From Elusimicrobiota bacterium (GTDB taxonomy: Bacteria > Elusimicrobiota > Elusimicrobia > JACQPE01), in the NCBI GenBank assembly GCA_016180815.1, contig JACPAN010000006.1, positions 1-64,000 on the forward strand: DNA of 64,000 bases, in the 5' to 3' direction. Shown here piece by piece: positions 53,704 to 61,622 of the stretch (its first letter is position 1; every line of letters starts with the position of its first letter). The notes under the pieces were generated by a model. The model had not been told where the DNA came from and did no database searches. It saw only the letters and a program-made list of their open reading frames with translations. A program made the position numbers and the translations under genes.

Positions 53704-55405
53704 GGTTGGTTTCCTCCTTGAAACCCCTGTTAATGACGGGGTCTTTTATAGCAAGCCGCGATGCTTGCGGCTTGCTAGATAGCCGTTTCCAGAGCCAAAC
53801 CGCGCACCCCGCGCTGGCCAAAACCAAGCCGACTGGCCTCCAGGGCCAATCGGTTGTTTTGTCATCTGTTTTTGAGGCCAAGGAAGATTTTACCGGCCCT
53901 GAAGCGTCTGATTCTGCAAGGCTTTGCTGGCTATGGTTATCTGAATTTTCGGCTGAATCGAAATCTGCATTGGACCCAGGATTTTCACGGCTGGCATGAG
54001 GTTTGGCCTCAGCTTGATGCGCCGAATGATCGTGATGGTGAATTTCCGGCGTATGGGCATCGTGGGTGGATTCAGTCAAACTACCGCCTGAAACACCGTG
54101 ATTATGACGGCCTGGCGCATTGAAGGCGGCGTTATCGAACCCAACCTCTCCCGGGGGATGATGATGCGCCGTAGCCATTGGTTTATGCGCTTCGGAATGG
54201 ATAGCGGTAGCATGTTCATGGTTTGCATGAGACAAGGCATCCCCGTTTTCCTCATGACTCATGTGATTTTTTTGATGGGTTTGCATGCTACGACTAGCGT
54301 GGCGCTCGGAATCTTCATGTCTGGCTTTGTGATGCGTGGAGTGACCAGATTGGTTGATCATTTCATGATTATCTTGGTCAGCGGCGCCTCCGCTCGGCTG
54401 ATGAACAGCATGCATTAAGGGGTCGCCGGATGCATGACTTTTGCGATGTTTTTCTTCTTTGGCGTGATGACTGGAGCCTTTTGAAGAGGCTGCGTGAGCA
54501 TGGGATGCACCCCCTGTTCCACTGTGAACGCCTCCGGAGGAATCGTCATGACCGTCGCTAGGATGGGATTCTTCGGCATGGCCGACTCTTCCTCCGTGGC
54601 CCTCATGATGCCCTGCGCCAGGACCATCTCCGCGATGAGAAACTTCATGACCAGGAGACGCCCCCGGGGAATGGCTATTATGCCCTCCACTCCCTTCGTG
54701 ATCATGCGGCACCTTAACGGGAGGAGGCGTAGGTCCTGTTGGTTTCCCTGGGCTGTCCCAATAAATCCGGCATAGAGCAATGTCTTTAATAAGCCGCTCC
54801 ATAGGGCGCTGGCTGCCTTCTTGGGGAGGGGAAGGAGGCTTGGCTGGGTGCTGGTGCGCCAAGTGGGCTTGGCTTTCTTCATGCCTTATCAGAATAGGCT
54901 TGATTAAATCATCGCCCAAGTAGGTTCTTAAAAAGCGAATTTCATCGCAGTTGGCTTGAGAGTCAGATATCAGTAAATGCTGGGCCTTTTGCGCGGCTTG
55001 GCCGCGTTTGCGGGCAAAATCGTTCAATTGCGTCTGTTTATCCTCTTGAGATTTTGTCCTCCAGGCTTGGGCGGTAAATCCCAGCCGCATCAAACCGCGC
55101 CAAGTTGGAAGCTCCAGTTCAAACTCTTTGGCTAAAGACTCATCGTCAGGAGTTGTTGGTGGAGGTTGGTTATGATCTCCATGATTGCGGCCAGGAGAAT
55201 TGGGTGGATGAACTGGCGTTGTCGGCGGAGCATGGCGGTCATGTCCACCTTGATCTTCAACTGGAGGAGTTGGCGTAGATGGCGCGGGCGCCATGTCGTG
55301 ATGGTTATGATGTCCCTCGTGTTCTTGGGCCAAGGCCGCAACGCCTAAGCTTACCAGCACAGTCATCGCCGCCAGAATGGAAAACCTGGCTTGTGGAAAT
55401 TTCAT
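53624..55405 (-). CDS. Very histidine-rich secreted or membrane-anchored protein
   Basis: 593 residues. Signal peptide (about 1-27), a folded helical region (about 90-215, LELPTWRGLMRLGFTAQAW and LRTYLGDDLIKPILI), then about 250 residues dominated by His/Gly/Ser/Asp (HHEGHGGRVGHAEESH and many HxxH or HH groups), a single membrane helix near the end (WPWRPVGLVLASAGCAVWLW, about 524-543) and a basic tail. This should bind many metal ions, most likely copper, nickel or zinc, at the outside of the inner membrane. Low-complexity composition hides homology. It overlaps the YHS gene by ATGA. Confidence 0.75.
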   Translation of the reverse strand: MKFPQARFSILAAMTVLVSLGVAALAQEHEGHHNHHDMAPAPSTPTPPVEDQGGHDRHAPPTTPVHPPNSPGRNHGDHNQPPPTTPDDESLAKEFELELPTWRGLMRLGFTAQAWRTKSQEDKQTQLNDFARKRGQAAQKAQHLLISDSQANCDEIRFLRTYLGDDLIKPILIRHEESQAHLAHQHPAKPPSPPQEGSQRPMERLIKDIALCRIYWDSPGKPTGPTPPPVKVPHDHEGSGGHNSHSPGASPGHEVSHRGDGPGAGHHEGHGGRVGHAEESHPSDGHDDSSGGVHSGTGGASHAHAASSKGSSHHAKEEKHRKSHASGDPLMHAVHQPSGGAADQDNHEMINQSGHSTHHKARHEDSERHASRSMQTHQKNHMSHEENGDALSHANHEHATAIHSEAHKPMATAHHHPPGEVGFDNAAFNAPGRHNHGVSGGSLTESTHDAHTPEIHHHDHSAHQAEAKPHASRENPGSNADFDSAENSDNHSQQSLAESDASGPVKSSLASKTDDKTTDWPWRPVGLVLASAGCAVWLWKRLSSKPQASRLAIKDPVINRGFKEETNHAPANKNKNVVQRDAVGSGSGISGAR

Positions 55406-55665
55406 GGTTTCTCTGTCTTATACATTTGAGGATTCTTAAGAAATAGCATTTCGTGTTCTTCACTCGCAAAATAAAATGTCTTTCCCTGAAAGGTAGCCTG
55501 AGCAGTGGAAGAACTTGCCTTAACTTCTGTCCGGCATACGGGACAAGAAACCTTAATTTCTTTGGGCCGATGGGAGCTCTTGCCACCGATCCACTTAATT
55601 CTTCCGATCAGAAGACCGATAGCCATCGCCGCCACCATTGCAATCGCGCCAATGCCACTCATCAT
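55402..55665 (-). CDS. Membrane-anchored YHS-domain protein
   Basis: 87 residues from ATG 55665. A transmembrane N-terminus (IGAIAMVAAMAIGLLIG) precedes a YHS domain (SCPVCRTEV ... FQGKTFYFASEEHEMLFLKNPQMY) with CxxC and the Tyr-His-Ser-like pattern that binds metal in copper and mercury resistance proteins. It lies between a similar YHS lipoprotein gene and the histidine-rich gene; the operon is coupled. Confidence 0.8.
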   Translation of the reverse strand: MMSGIGAIAMVAAMAIGLLIGRIKWIGGKSSHRPKEIKVSCPVCRTEVKASSSTAQATFQGKTFYFASEEHEMLFLKNPQMYKTEKP

Positions 55666-55666
55666 T

Positions 55667-55969
55667 TTAGTGTTCCCCGTGGTTTTTGTGGTCAGAGGAA
55701 TCTTTGCCCTCTTGAAGGTATTTCTGAGGGTCTTGGAAAAATTCTTTAAGATGGTCCTCACTATCGAAATAGTAGAGTTTGCCCTGATAGGTGGCGCGAG
55801 GGGTTGAATCTGAAACCTTTAAGTCCATTTTGCAGACAGGGCAAGCGAATGTTTCAACCTCTTGATGATCGCCATGTCCGCCGTGCCCCGCGCCATGCAT
55901 GCCCATCATGGGCAGCATACAGCATCCGCCCAAGGGAAGAATCGCAACAATCCAAATCAGTTTTTTCAC
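55667..55969 (-). CDS. YHS-domain lipoprotein
   Basis: 100 residues. Lipobox LPLGGC near residue 15 with a hydrophobic start (LIWIVAIL), then HGAGHGGHGDHQ (His-rich) and a YHS domain (ACPVCKMDLKVSDST ... YQGKLYYFDSEDHLKEFF). AGGAGG lies before the start. A periplasmic or outer-membrane metal-binding protein; first gene of the coupled metal cluster of three. Confidence 0.85.
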   Translation of the reverse strand: MKKLIWIVAILPLGGCCMLPMMGMHGAGHGGHGDHQEVETFACPVCKMDLKVSDSTPRATYQGKLYYFDSEDHLKEFFQDPQKYLQEGKDSSDHKNHGEH

Positions 55970-56033
55970 CTATCCTCCTTATCTTCTTTCTACAGAGTAA
56001 TGGAGCGCGCCGCTTTACCCAAGCGGCTACTTT

Positions 56034-56399
56034 TCAACAGACAGGAGGGGAACGGTTAGGCGAATAGCCCAGGGGAGGAGATTCGTAAACAAATTGGCCT
56101 GGGGATGAGGGAACCCCCATTGGGACCAATATCGGTGTCCATGCGGAAATAAAATCCGATGCGATGGAGCTAAAGAGCTTAGCCGGCGAAGACACGCGCT
56201 CAAAAGAAGGAAGATTGGCCGCAGCCAAGTGGGCACCTTCACAACAATGGCTTTTAGAATGACCCGTATCTTTCGATGAATGGCAAGGCGGCACAACCCT
56301 TTGTTGGCAAACGCTCTCTGATATCAGGCAGGCTCTGGAATTTATCCAGAGCATGGAGCCAATCAAGAGGCAACTAATTAATCGGTTATTGATGACCAT
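56034..56399 (-). CDS. Small secreted Cys/His protein
   Basis: 121 residues. A short hydrophobic signal-like start (LISCLLIGSMLWI), then CHSSKDTGHSKSHCCEG, a metal-ligand cluster, and a Ser/Pro-rich remainder. Proteins of this kind stand next to copper-resistance genes, mostly unnamed. It is divergent from tatA across a region with sigma-54-like elements. The start lacks a Shine-Dalgarno site. A sigma-54-like start site would lie only four bases before it, so the start or the promoter may be misread. Confidence 0.5.
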   Translation of the reverse strand: MVINNRLISCLLIGSMLWINSRACLISESVCQQRVVPPCHSSKDTGHSKSHCCEGAHLAAANLPSFERVSSPAKLFSSIASDFISAWTPILVPMGVPSSPGQFVYESPPLGYSPNRSPPVC

Positions 56400-56411
56400 T
56401 TTTGATTTTTT

Positions 56412-56467
56412 TATGCAACAAAACAGCCTAAAAATTGTCGTTTTATGGATGGCAAAATTGTTGCATA
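56412..56467. promoter_or_regulatory. Divergent sigma-54-like promoters with 10-bp inverted repeat
   Basis: TATGCAACAA (56412-56421) and TTGTTGCATA (56458-56467) are exact inverted repeats. The right arm carries a -12 element (TTGCA, 56461-56465) with TGGCA at 56450-56454 giving the correct GG-to-GC spacing for a sigma-54 promoter into tatA; start of transcription would be near 56476. On the other strand AGGC...TTGCA gives a weaker match into the 56399 gene. An NtrC-type activator is encoded just downstream. Confidence 0.65.
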
Positions 56468-56489
56468 CAAAGTCTAAAGGTAAATTATA

Positions 56490-56672
56490 GTGTTACCAAA
56501 CCTAGGGTTTGCGGAGGTTTTCTTGATTACTGCCGTGGCCCTTCTTTTTTTTGGGCCAGAGCGCATCCCAGAGGCAGCTAAAGGCCTGGGCCGCGCTTTT
56601 AAGTCTTTCAAAGAAGGGCTAAGGGAAACAACTCAGGAGATTGAGAAAACGACCCAAGATACGGAAAAGTAG
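56490..56672 (+). CDS. tatA: TatA-type twin-arginine translocase component
   Basis: 60 residues from GTG 56490 with AAAGG nine bases upstream. One membrane helix (GFAEVFLITAVALLFFG), the FGPERIPEAAKGLG hinge and a charged amphipathic helix (RAFKSFKEGLRE) match TatA. It forms the pore part for export of folded proteins such as cofactor-bearing redox enzymes. TatB/TatC are not in view. Its place ahead of a sensor kinase and cytochromes suggests co-regulation with exported redox proteins. Confidence 0.9.
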   Translation: MLPNLGFAEVFLITAVALLFFGPERIPEAAKGLGRAFKSFKEGLRETTQEIEKTTQDTEK

Positions 56673-56700
56673 ATTTGGGCTCCGGTCCTCCAGCCTGGCC

Positions 56701-58398
56701 ATGCACAGTTGTAAGACGCAAAATTTGGAAAAAGACCCTCTAAAATTAGAAGGTGCGGTTCAAAATTGTTCGGAAAAGGAAACACGTTTCAATCGTACCT
56801 TAAGCCACTGGAACTTTGCGTGCTTAGCTCTTTTTATCATTGTTTTTGTTTTCGGCAGCTATGAGATCATAGAACGCGTTTGGCTGAAAGATGTGGATGC
56901 CCGCTTAATCCGATTTCTTCATCTTGTCAGAGGGATTGGCTCGACCTTGCTGGTTTCGGGTTTGACTATATGGCACCTGACCAGAGGGACAAACGCTCCA
57001 ACATTCAGAAAAGTTTCGTCTGATTTTGGAACTCTGGCTTTTGAAAAGCCCGATGTAGCCGTGGAATGGTTTATCAATCTGCGCTGGATGGTGATCGTAG
57101 GAGCGGCGACCGCGGTGTTTCTTTGCCGGCATGTGTTGGAGTGGCTTCCCCATGAGGTCACCGGTCCTCTTTGGCTGGGGATCGCGGTTCTTCTTTTAGC
57201 CAATATTGCCTTTTTGAGGATCAGAAACAGGACAAAGAATCTCGGCAGTATGCTCTTGTGGCAGATCGCTTTAGATATAGCAATTCTCACCTATCTTCTT
57301 CATTTCTCAGGGGGAATCGAGAACCCTCTTTTCGTCGTTTATGTGTTTCACGTCATTCTTGCCGGCGTGCTGGTGCCAAGGGAAAAGGTTTATCTGGTCA
57401 GCGCGGGAACTATCGCCCTTTTTCTCGTTATGGCGTTCGGGGAGCACCTTTATCTCTGGGAGCACTATACCCTTTCTCTTTTTCCTCATGAGAATTTAAC
57501 GGCAGACGGCCTGGTGTCTCATGCTGCCCATAAACGTCCCTTTGTCGCGGGAATTTCAGGAGCTTTTGTCGCGCTGATTTTGGTGACCACTTACTTTATC
57601 ACCACTATCATGGATCGTCTCCGCGAAAGCCAGAGCCAGCTTCTGAGAACGGAAAGATTAAGCACTTTAGGCCATCTGGTTGCCTATATTGCCCACGAGA
57701 TCAATAACCCTATTGGCATCATCTCCACCAGGGCGAAGCTGGCGCGCTTGGGATCTCTTGATTCTTTTGATCCTGAATTTCTTAAAGAAACTTTGGAGAT
57801 CGTGGACCGCCAATCCGAGCGAGTAGGAAAGGTTGTTCAAAGTCTGTTGGGTTTTTCCAAATCGCTTCCCGAAATCAAGAGCGCGGTAGACTTAAATCAG
57901 GCGCTTTCGGAAGCCCTTTCCATTGCCCAACCGAAAATTTCACAGAAGGGGATTGTTTTGGAGCGAATGTTGGATCACTCGATTCCCAAGATACAAGCCC
58001 GGTTCAATGATCTTGTCCATGTCTTTTTAAATCTCATTAACAATGCCATTGATGCTATGCCCCGCGGAGGGGTGCTTACAGCGAAAACCCAGGCGTCTAA
58101 TGGCTCGATTGAGACTGTGATTGCAGATACCGGAGAGGGTATTTCTCAAGAGAACATGGAGAAATTATTTGAGCCATTTTTTACAACGAAAACCCGCGAT
58201 CAGGGCACGGGCCTTGGGCTTCCCATCAGCCTTTCCCTTGTTAAAGCATTGGGCGGGGAAATCAAAGTGGAAAGTAGCCGCGGCAAAGGAAGCTCATTTA
58301 AGGTGGTGTTTCCTGTCCCAACTTCAGGGGATGGCTTATTGCTCCCTGCTGGTCAGGGATCAGTCCTTCGGTCCAATGCAGAGACGGCGGTGTCATGA
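56701..58398 (+). CDS. Membrane sensor histidine kinase
   Basis: 565 residues from ATG 56701 (a longer TTG start is possible; no good ribosome site for either). About seven membrane helices lie in residues 35-295, with a charged loop, then a dimerisation/phosphoacceptor helix with AHEINNPIG (His 332), an N box (NLINNAIDAMP), DTGEGIS and GTGLGLPIS motifs. This is the NtrB-like sensor type. It overlaps the regulator gene by ATGA, so the two form a two-component pair. The membrane sensor part has no recognised ligand domain. Confidence 0.88.
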   Translation: MHSCKTQNLEKDPLKLEGAVQNCSEKETRFNRTLSHWNFACLALFIIVFVFGSYEIIERVWLKDVDARLIRFLHLVRGIGSTLLVSGLTIWHLTRGTNAPTFRKVSSDFGTLAFEKPDVAVEWFINLRWMVIVGAATAVFLCRHVLEWLPHEVTGPLWLGIAVLLLANIAFLRIRNRTKNLGSMLLWQIALDIAILTYLLHFSGGIENPLFVVYVFHVILAGVLVPREKVYLVSAGTIALFLVMAFGEHLYLWEHYTLSLFPHENLTADGLVSHAAHKRPFVAGISGAFVALILVTTYFITTIMDRLRESQSQLLRTERLSTLGHLVAYIAHEINNPIGIISTRAKLARLGSLDSFDPEFLKETLEIVDRQSERVGKVVQSLLGFSKSLPEIKSAVDLNQALSEALSIAQPKISQKGIVLERMLDHSIPKIQARFNDLVHVFLNLINNAIDAMPRGGVLTAKTQASNGSIETVIADTGEGISQENMEKLFEPFFTTKTRDQGTGLGLPISLSLVKALGGEIKVESSRGKGSSFKVVFPVPTSGDGLLLPAGQGSVLRSNAETAVS

Positions 58399-59768
58399 GC
58401 AGGATTCTTATCGTGGACGACGAGCCGGATATGCTCTCTACCTGCGAGGCCATACTTTCAGGAAACGGGGTTTCCGTTGTTTTAGAAAACCAGGCCTTGG
58501 GAGCGCTTGAGAAATTCAAAAAAGAAAACTTTGACTTGGTTGTGGCGGATATCAAAATGCCCAAGCTAAGCGGCATAGAGCTGCTAAGAGCTATCAAGGA
58601 AACCAATCCTGATTTGCCGGTCATTCTTATGACGGCGTACCCAGAGGTGGAATCCGCTGTTGGGGCCTTGCGCTTGGGAGCTTTAGATTATCTGATCAAG
58701 CCTTTTCATCCGGAGGATTTGAAGCGTAAAATTCAACGGGCATTGGAGGAGCAGAAACTTAAAGGGGAAAATCATCTCCTAACCCGCCATGTGGAGATGC
58801 GTTACAAGCCCGCTGAAATCATTGGCCAGAGCGCGGCCATTGGGAAAATTTTGGAGATGGCGGACAAGGTGGCTAAAACCAATGCCTCGATTCTTATTTT
58901 AGGGGAATCCGGAACAGGCAAGGAACTCATCGCCAGGAGGCTCCATTTTCAATCAGGCAGGAGGGGGCATTTTGTCCCTGTGGATTGCGGAGCGATTCCC
59001 GAAAACCTTTTGGAAAACGAGCTCTTTGGGCATGAGAGAGGAGCCTATACGGATGCCGCAAGGGCGGCCCCAGGGCTTCTGGAGTTTGCCGATGGCGGCA
59101 CTTTTTTCATGGATGAGGTCTGCGAGCTTCCCGTCAACCTTCAGGCTAAACTGTTGAGAGCCCTTCAGGAAAAACAGACTCGAAGAGTAGGTGGTAATCA
59201 GCTTCGCGGCGTTGATATTCGCGTGATAGCGGCAACTAACAGAGATATCGCTAAAGAGGTGCGAGAAGGCAGGTTCCGTGAGGATCTTTACTGGCGCCTC
59301 AATGTCGTTGCCATCATCGCTCCGCCTTTAAGAGAACGGCGCGAGGACATTCCCCTTTTAATCCAACACTTTCTCCCGCAGTTCTCCAGGGAGGCGGGCA
59401 AGAATGTTTTGCATGTCGAGGAGGAAGCCCTGGAAATCCTTTGTCATTATCGTTGGCCGGGAAATATCCGGGAACTCCAAAATATTCTTAGAAAAACCGC
59501 AGTCTTTTGCGAGGGAGATGCCATCAAAGCCGGCGATCTTCCCGAATTTTTAGTGGGAACCGATCTTGATTCGTCCGCCGATGGAGAAGGCTTTTCCATG
59601 TTGAAAAAGAGAACCCTTCACGCTTTTGAAACGGACTTTTTTGAATCTCTCCTTGAAAAATATTCAGGCAACGCGAAAGTCGCGGCCGAGGCGGCCAATC
59701 TCCCCTTAAGCAATTTTTATTGGTACCTTAAAAAACACCACATCGATCCGCAATCTTTTCAGAACTGA
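58395..59768 (+). CDS. NtrC-family sigma-54 response regulator
   Basis: 457 residues. Receiver domain with Asp 52 (VVADIKMPK) and acidic DDEPD, AAA+ domain with GESGTGKE (170-177), sigma-54 contact motif GAYTDA (216-221; a common variant of GAFTGA), Walker B GTFFMDEV, and a Fis-type helix-turn-helix at the end (NAKVAAEAANLPLSNFYWYL). It activates sigma-54 promoters from upstream sites. Likely targets here are the tatA and receiver/cyc2 promoters. Start overlaps the kinase stop. Confidence 0.95.
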   Translation: MSRILIVDDEPDMLSTCEAILSGNGVSVVLENQALGALEKFKKENFDLVVADIKMPKLSGIELLRAIKETNPDLPVILMTAYPEVESAVGALRLGALDYLIKPFHPEDLKRKIQRALEEQKLKGENHLLTRHVEMRYKPAEIIGQSAAIGKILEMADKVAKTNASILILGESGTGKELIARRLHFQSGRRGHFVPVDCGAIPENLLENELFGHERGAYTDAARAAPGLLEFADGGTFFMDEVCELPVNLQAKLLRALQEKQTRRVGGNQLRGVDIRVIAATNRDIAKEVREGRFREDLYWRLNVVAIIAPPLRERREDIPLLIQHFLPQFSREAGKNVLHVEEEALEILCHYRWPGNIRELQNILRKTAVFCEGDAIKAGDLPEFLVGTDLDSSADGEGFSMLKKRTLHAFETDFFESLLEKYSGNAKVAAEAANLPLSNFYWYLKKHHIDPQSFQN

Positions 59769-59769
59769 A

Positions 59770-59809
59770 TTTCCAAGTTTCTTGGAAAATTTTTTCAAGA
59801 AAGTTGGAA
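59770..59809. promoter_or_regulatory. Two in-phase 17-bp palindromes, candidate enhancer (may also terminate)
   Basis: TTCCAAGTTTCTTGGAA (59771-59787) and TTTCAAGAAAGTTGGAA (59793-59809), centres 22 bp apart, two helical turns. They lie about 96-118 bases before the predicted sigma-54 start site, the usual distance for NtrC-type activators. The first one plus flanking T run (59790-59795) also forms an eight-base hairpin followed by T residues and could end the regulator transcript. Confidence 0.65.
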
Positions 59810-59870
59810 TGCCATCGACCCTTGTGGTTTTTCTCCAGAGGGAAACTCCTTTTATTTTTTCAAAAGCAGA

Positions 59871-59886
59871 TGGCCATATTGTTGCC
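59871..59886 (+). promoter_or_regulatory. Sigma-54 promoter
   Basis: TGGCCATATTGTTGCC: -24 GG and -12 GC exactly 12 bases apart, close to the TGGCAC-N5-TTGC consensus. Transcription would start near 59897, just before the receiver gene, so the leader is very short. Upstream enhancer-like palindromes and an NtrC-type gene next door support it. Confidence 0.7.
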
Positions 59887-59898
59887 TATTTCAGTGAG

Positions 59899-60291
59899 AT
59901 GACATCTGTGCCCAAGAGTCGGATTTTGGTGGCCTCAGCGGATAAAAAAATTCATCAACAGATTGTAGAGGCTTTAGAGGAATCGGCAGATGTCCTATAT
60001 GCTGACACGAGCGAAGAGGCGCAGATCAAGATTCTTGAAGAGTATCCCGATGTCCTCATCTATGACATCAATTCAAGAGAAACCATGAGTTTAGCTTGCT
60101 TGGGCGTAATTCGCAAAATGAGGCCCCGTATACCCGCGATTGTGGTGGTCTCGGAAACTCAGCAAAAACAAGCGGGAGAATGTTTGGAGATGGGCATTTT
60201 TTATCTTTTGACAAAACCCATTTCGATCACCGAGATGAGGACAATTGTGGAGAGCGCGCTTAAAAAACAAAAAAAGGATTTCTCTACTTAA
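59899..60291 (+). CDS. Receiver-domain protein (response regulator without output domain)
   Basis: 130 residues from ATG 59899 (GTG 59908 is equally possible; the upstream frame to 59782 has no family match). RILVASADKKIHQQIVEAL, YPDVLIYDIN with the phospho-Asp region, and LLTKPISITEM with the conserved Lys-Pro of receivers are visible, but the acidic pair in the first loop is SADKK and thus degenerate; phosphorylation may be weak. No output domain follows. It precedes the cytochrome-porin gene by 20 bases and shares its promoter. Confidence 0.7.
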   Translation: MTSVPKSRILVASADKKIHQQIVEALEESADVLYADTSEEAQIKILEEYPDVLIYDINSRETMSLACLGVIRKMRPRIPAIVVVSETQQKQAGECLEMGIFYLLTKPISITEMRTIVESALKKQKKDFST

Positions 60292-60310
60292 GCAAGGAGG
60301 TAAAGAAAGT

Positions 60311-61588
60311 ATGAAGAAAGTCAACGTTCATGTAAGGTTGCTTGGCGTGGTGGCGATGCTGCTGGCAGCCTTGTGGGTGATACCACCGATCGTGCATCGC
60401 ATCAAAGGGTTGTGTCCCGTGCGTCCTAATGGCATTGGGCAGGCGGAGGCGGTGCCGGCATATGCGCGCAAGTACGGCATCAGCTGTTCCCAGTGCCACA
60501 GCGCCTTTCCATTGCTCAATGACTACGGCCGCGAATTCAAAAACAATGGGTATGTCCGCGAAAGAGCCAAGGAAGCTGGCGCGAAAATCGAAGCGAGCGA
60601 TATGTTCCTGCCGAGCACATTTCCTTGGGGCGGGCTTGTCAAAGCGCGGCCCTTAGATAGGCAGAAATCGGGAGGAAAGCCCCGGCAGGCTCAGAATAGA
60701 GCCCTTCATGAAATAGAGCTCTTTGTGGCTGATGGAAGCATTGCCAAGGGTTTTTCTTATTTCATGGAGATCGAGGCTGAAGATGACCACGGAACCGGGT
60801 TTGAACCTGAGTTCGGAGATCTTTCCGTGGGCTATCATCCCAGTCCCTATCTCAACGTGGTGGCTGGATATGGCGATTTTCTGCACCGCATGGATTCTTA
60901 CCAGACACTTGCCCACAGCGGCTTCACAAGGCGCGCAAGCGATGCTCGCGAGCTGCTGATGCTGAACCAACAGTTCTTGTCTTTGGGGGGCGAGCTAAGT
61001 AAAGAGGGCTTAGGCGCTCTAGGCTACGCTGCTGCGCTTGGCGGAGGAATGGGCGCCGCGACGGCTGGAACTACGGCCCAAGAGGGTTATGGTCCGCCCA
61101 ACTACAACTTCAGGCTGGTGGCCGATACCCTTAAGGGTATTGCGGTCGGCGGTTTCCTTCGCACCGGCAAAGAAGATCTCACAAGCAAGAACTTATCGGG
61201 TGTCGGAATCAACAAGATGTCAGACTCGGCAGTGGATGTTTTAGTTGAGCTTATGGGCCTGGGAGTTCGCGGAGCTTTGGTCAACACCAAAAACGAAACG
61301 ATCGCGACCTCGGCTCTTAATTCAAAGAACACCGGGAACTATCTTGAGGCGTTCTATACGGTCAAAAAAGATGAGCGTCCTTGGATCGTGCCCTTGGCGC
61401 GTTTTGATCGCACCAAGAATAAAATTACCAACAATACCAAAGACCATCTTGTTGCCAATCTCTCCTATTACCCTATGGAAAATGTCCGGGGCCTTCTGGA
61501 ATACTACGACGAACTGGCTGATAAAACAGCAGGCATCAAGGGAACAAAGGACACGCGCTGGACAATGCAGTTTGAGGTTGGGTTCTAG
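60311..61588 (+). CDS. Cyc2-like fused monohaem cytochrome c and outer-membrane porin
   Basis: 425 residues from ATG 60311 with GGAGG upstream. A signal peptide/TM (about 8-27) is followed by one haem site CSQCH (59-63) in the context GISCSQCHSAFPLLNDYGREF, then a beta-rich region to the end with alternating strands and a terminal Phe (MQFEVGF), typical of barrels. The size and layout resemble Cyc2-type cytochrome-porins from Fe(II) oxidisers; the family also contains members of unknown donor. It would pass electrons across the outer membrane. A single haem and no second CxxCH. Confidence 0.75.
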   Translation: MKKVNVHVRLLGVVAMLLAALWVIPPIVHRIKGLCPVRPNGIGQAEAVPAYARKYGISCSQCHSAFPLLNDYGREFKNNGYVRERAKEAGAKIEASDMFLPSTFPWGGLVKARPLDRQKSGGKPRQAQNRALHEIELFVADGSIAKGFSYFMEIEAEDDHGTGFEPEFGDLSVGYHPSPYLNVVAGYGDFLHRMDSYQTLAHSGFTRRASDARELLMLNQQFLSLGGELSKEGLGALGYAAALGGGMGAATAGTTAQEGYGPPNYNFRLVADTLKGIAVGGFLRTGKEDLTSKNLSGVGINKMSDSAVDVLVELMGLGVRGALVNTKNETIATSALNSKNTGNYLEAFYTVKKDERPWIVPLARFDRTKNKITNNTKDHLVANLSYYPMENVRGLLEYYDELADKTAGIKGTKDTRWTMQFEVGF

Positions 61589-61622
61589 ATAGAAGATCTA
61601 CTTCCTTACTCTAGTAGGTGAA

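Noticed and set aside
58395-59768. Defective sigma-54 activator because of GAYTDA
   Set aside because: GAFTDA-like variants are common in working NtrC-family proteins; the motif is not a sign of loss.
59770-59795. Simple terminator only
   Set aside because: A second palindrome follows at 22-bp centre spacing and a sigma-54 promoter lies at the proper distance; a regulatory role fits better, though both may hold.
59782-59898. Longer N-terminus of the receiver gene
   Set aside because: The extra frame crosses the palindromes and promoter and has no family-like residues; its start would be TTG.
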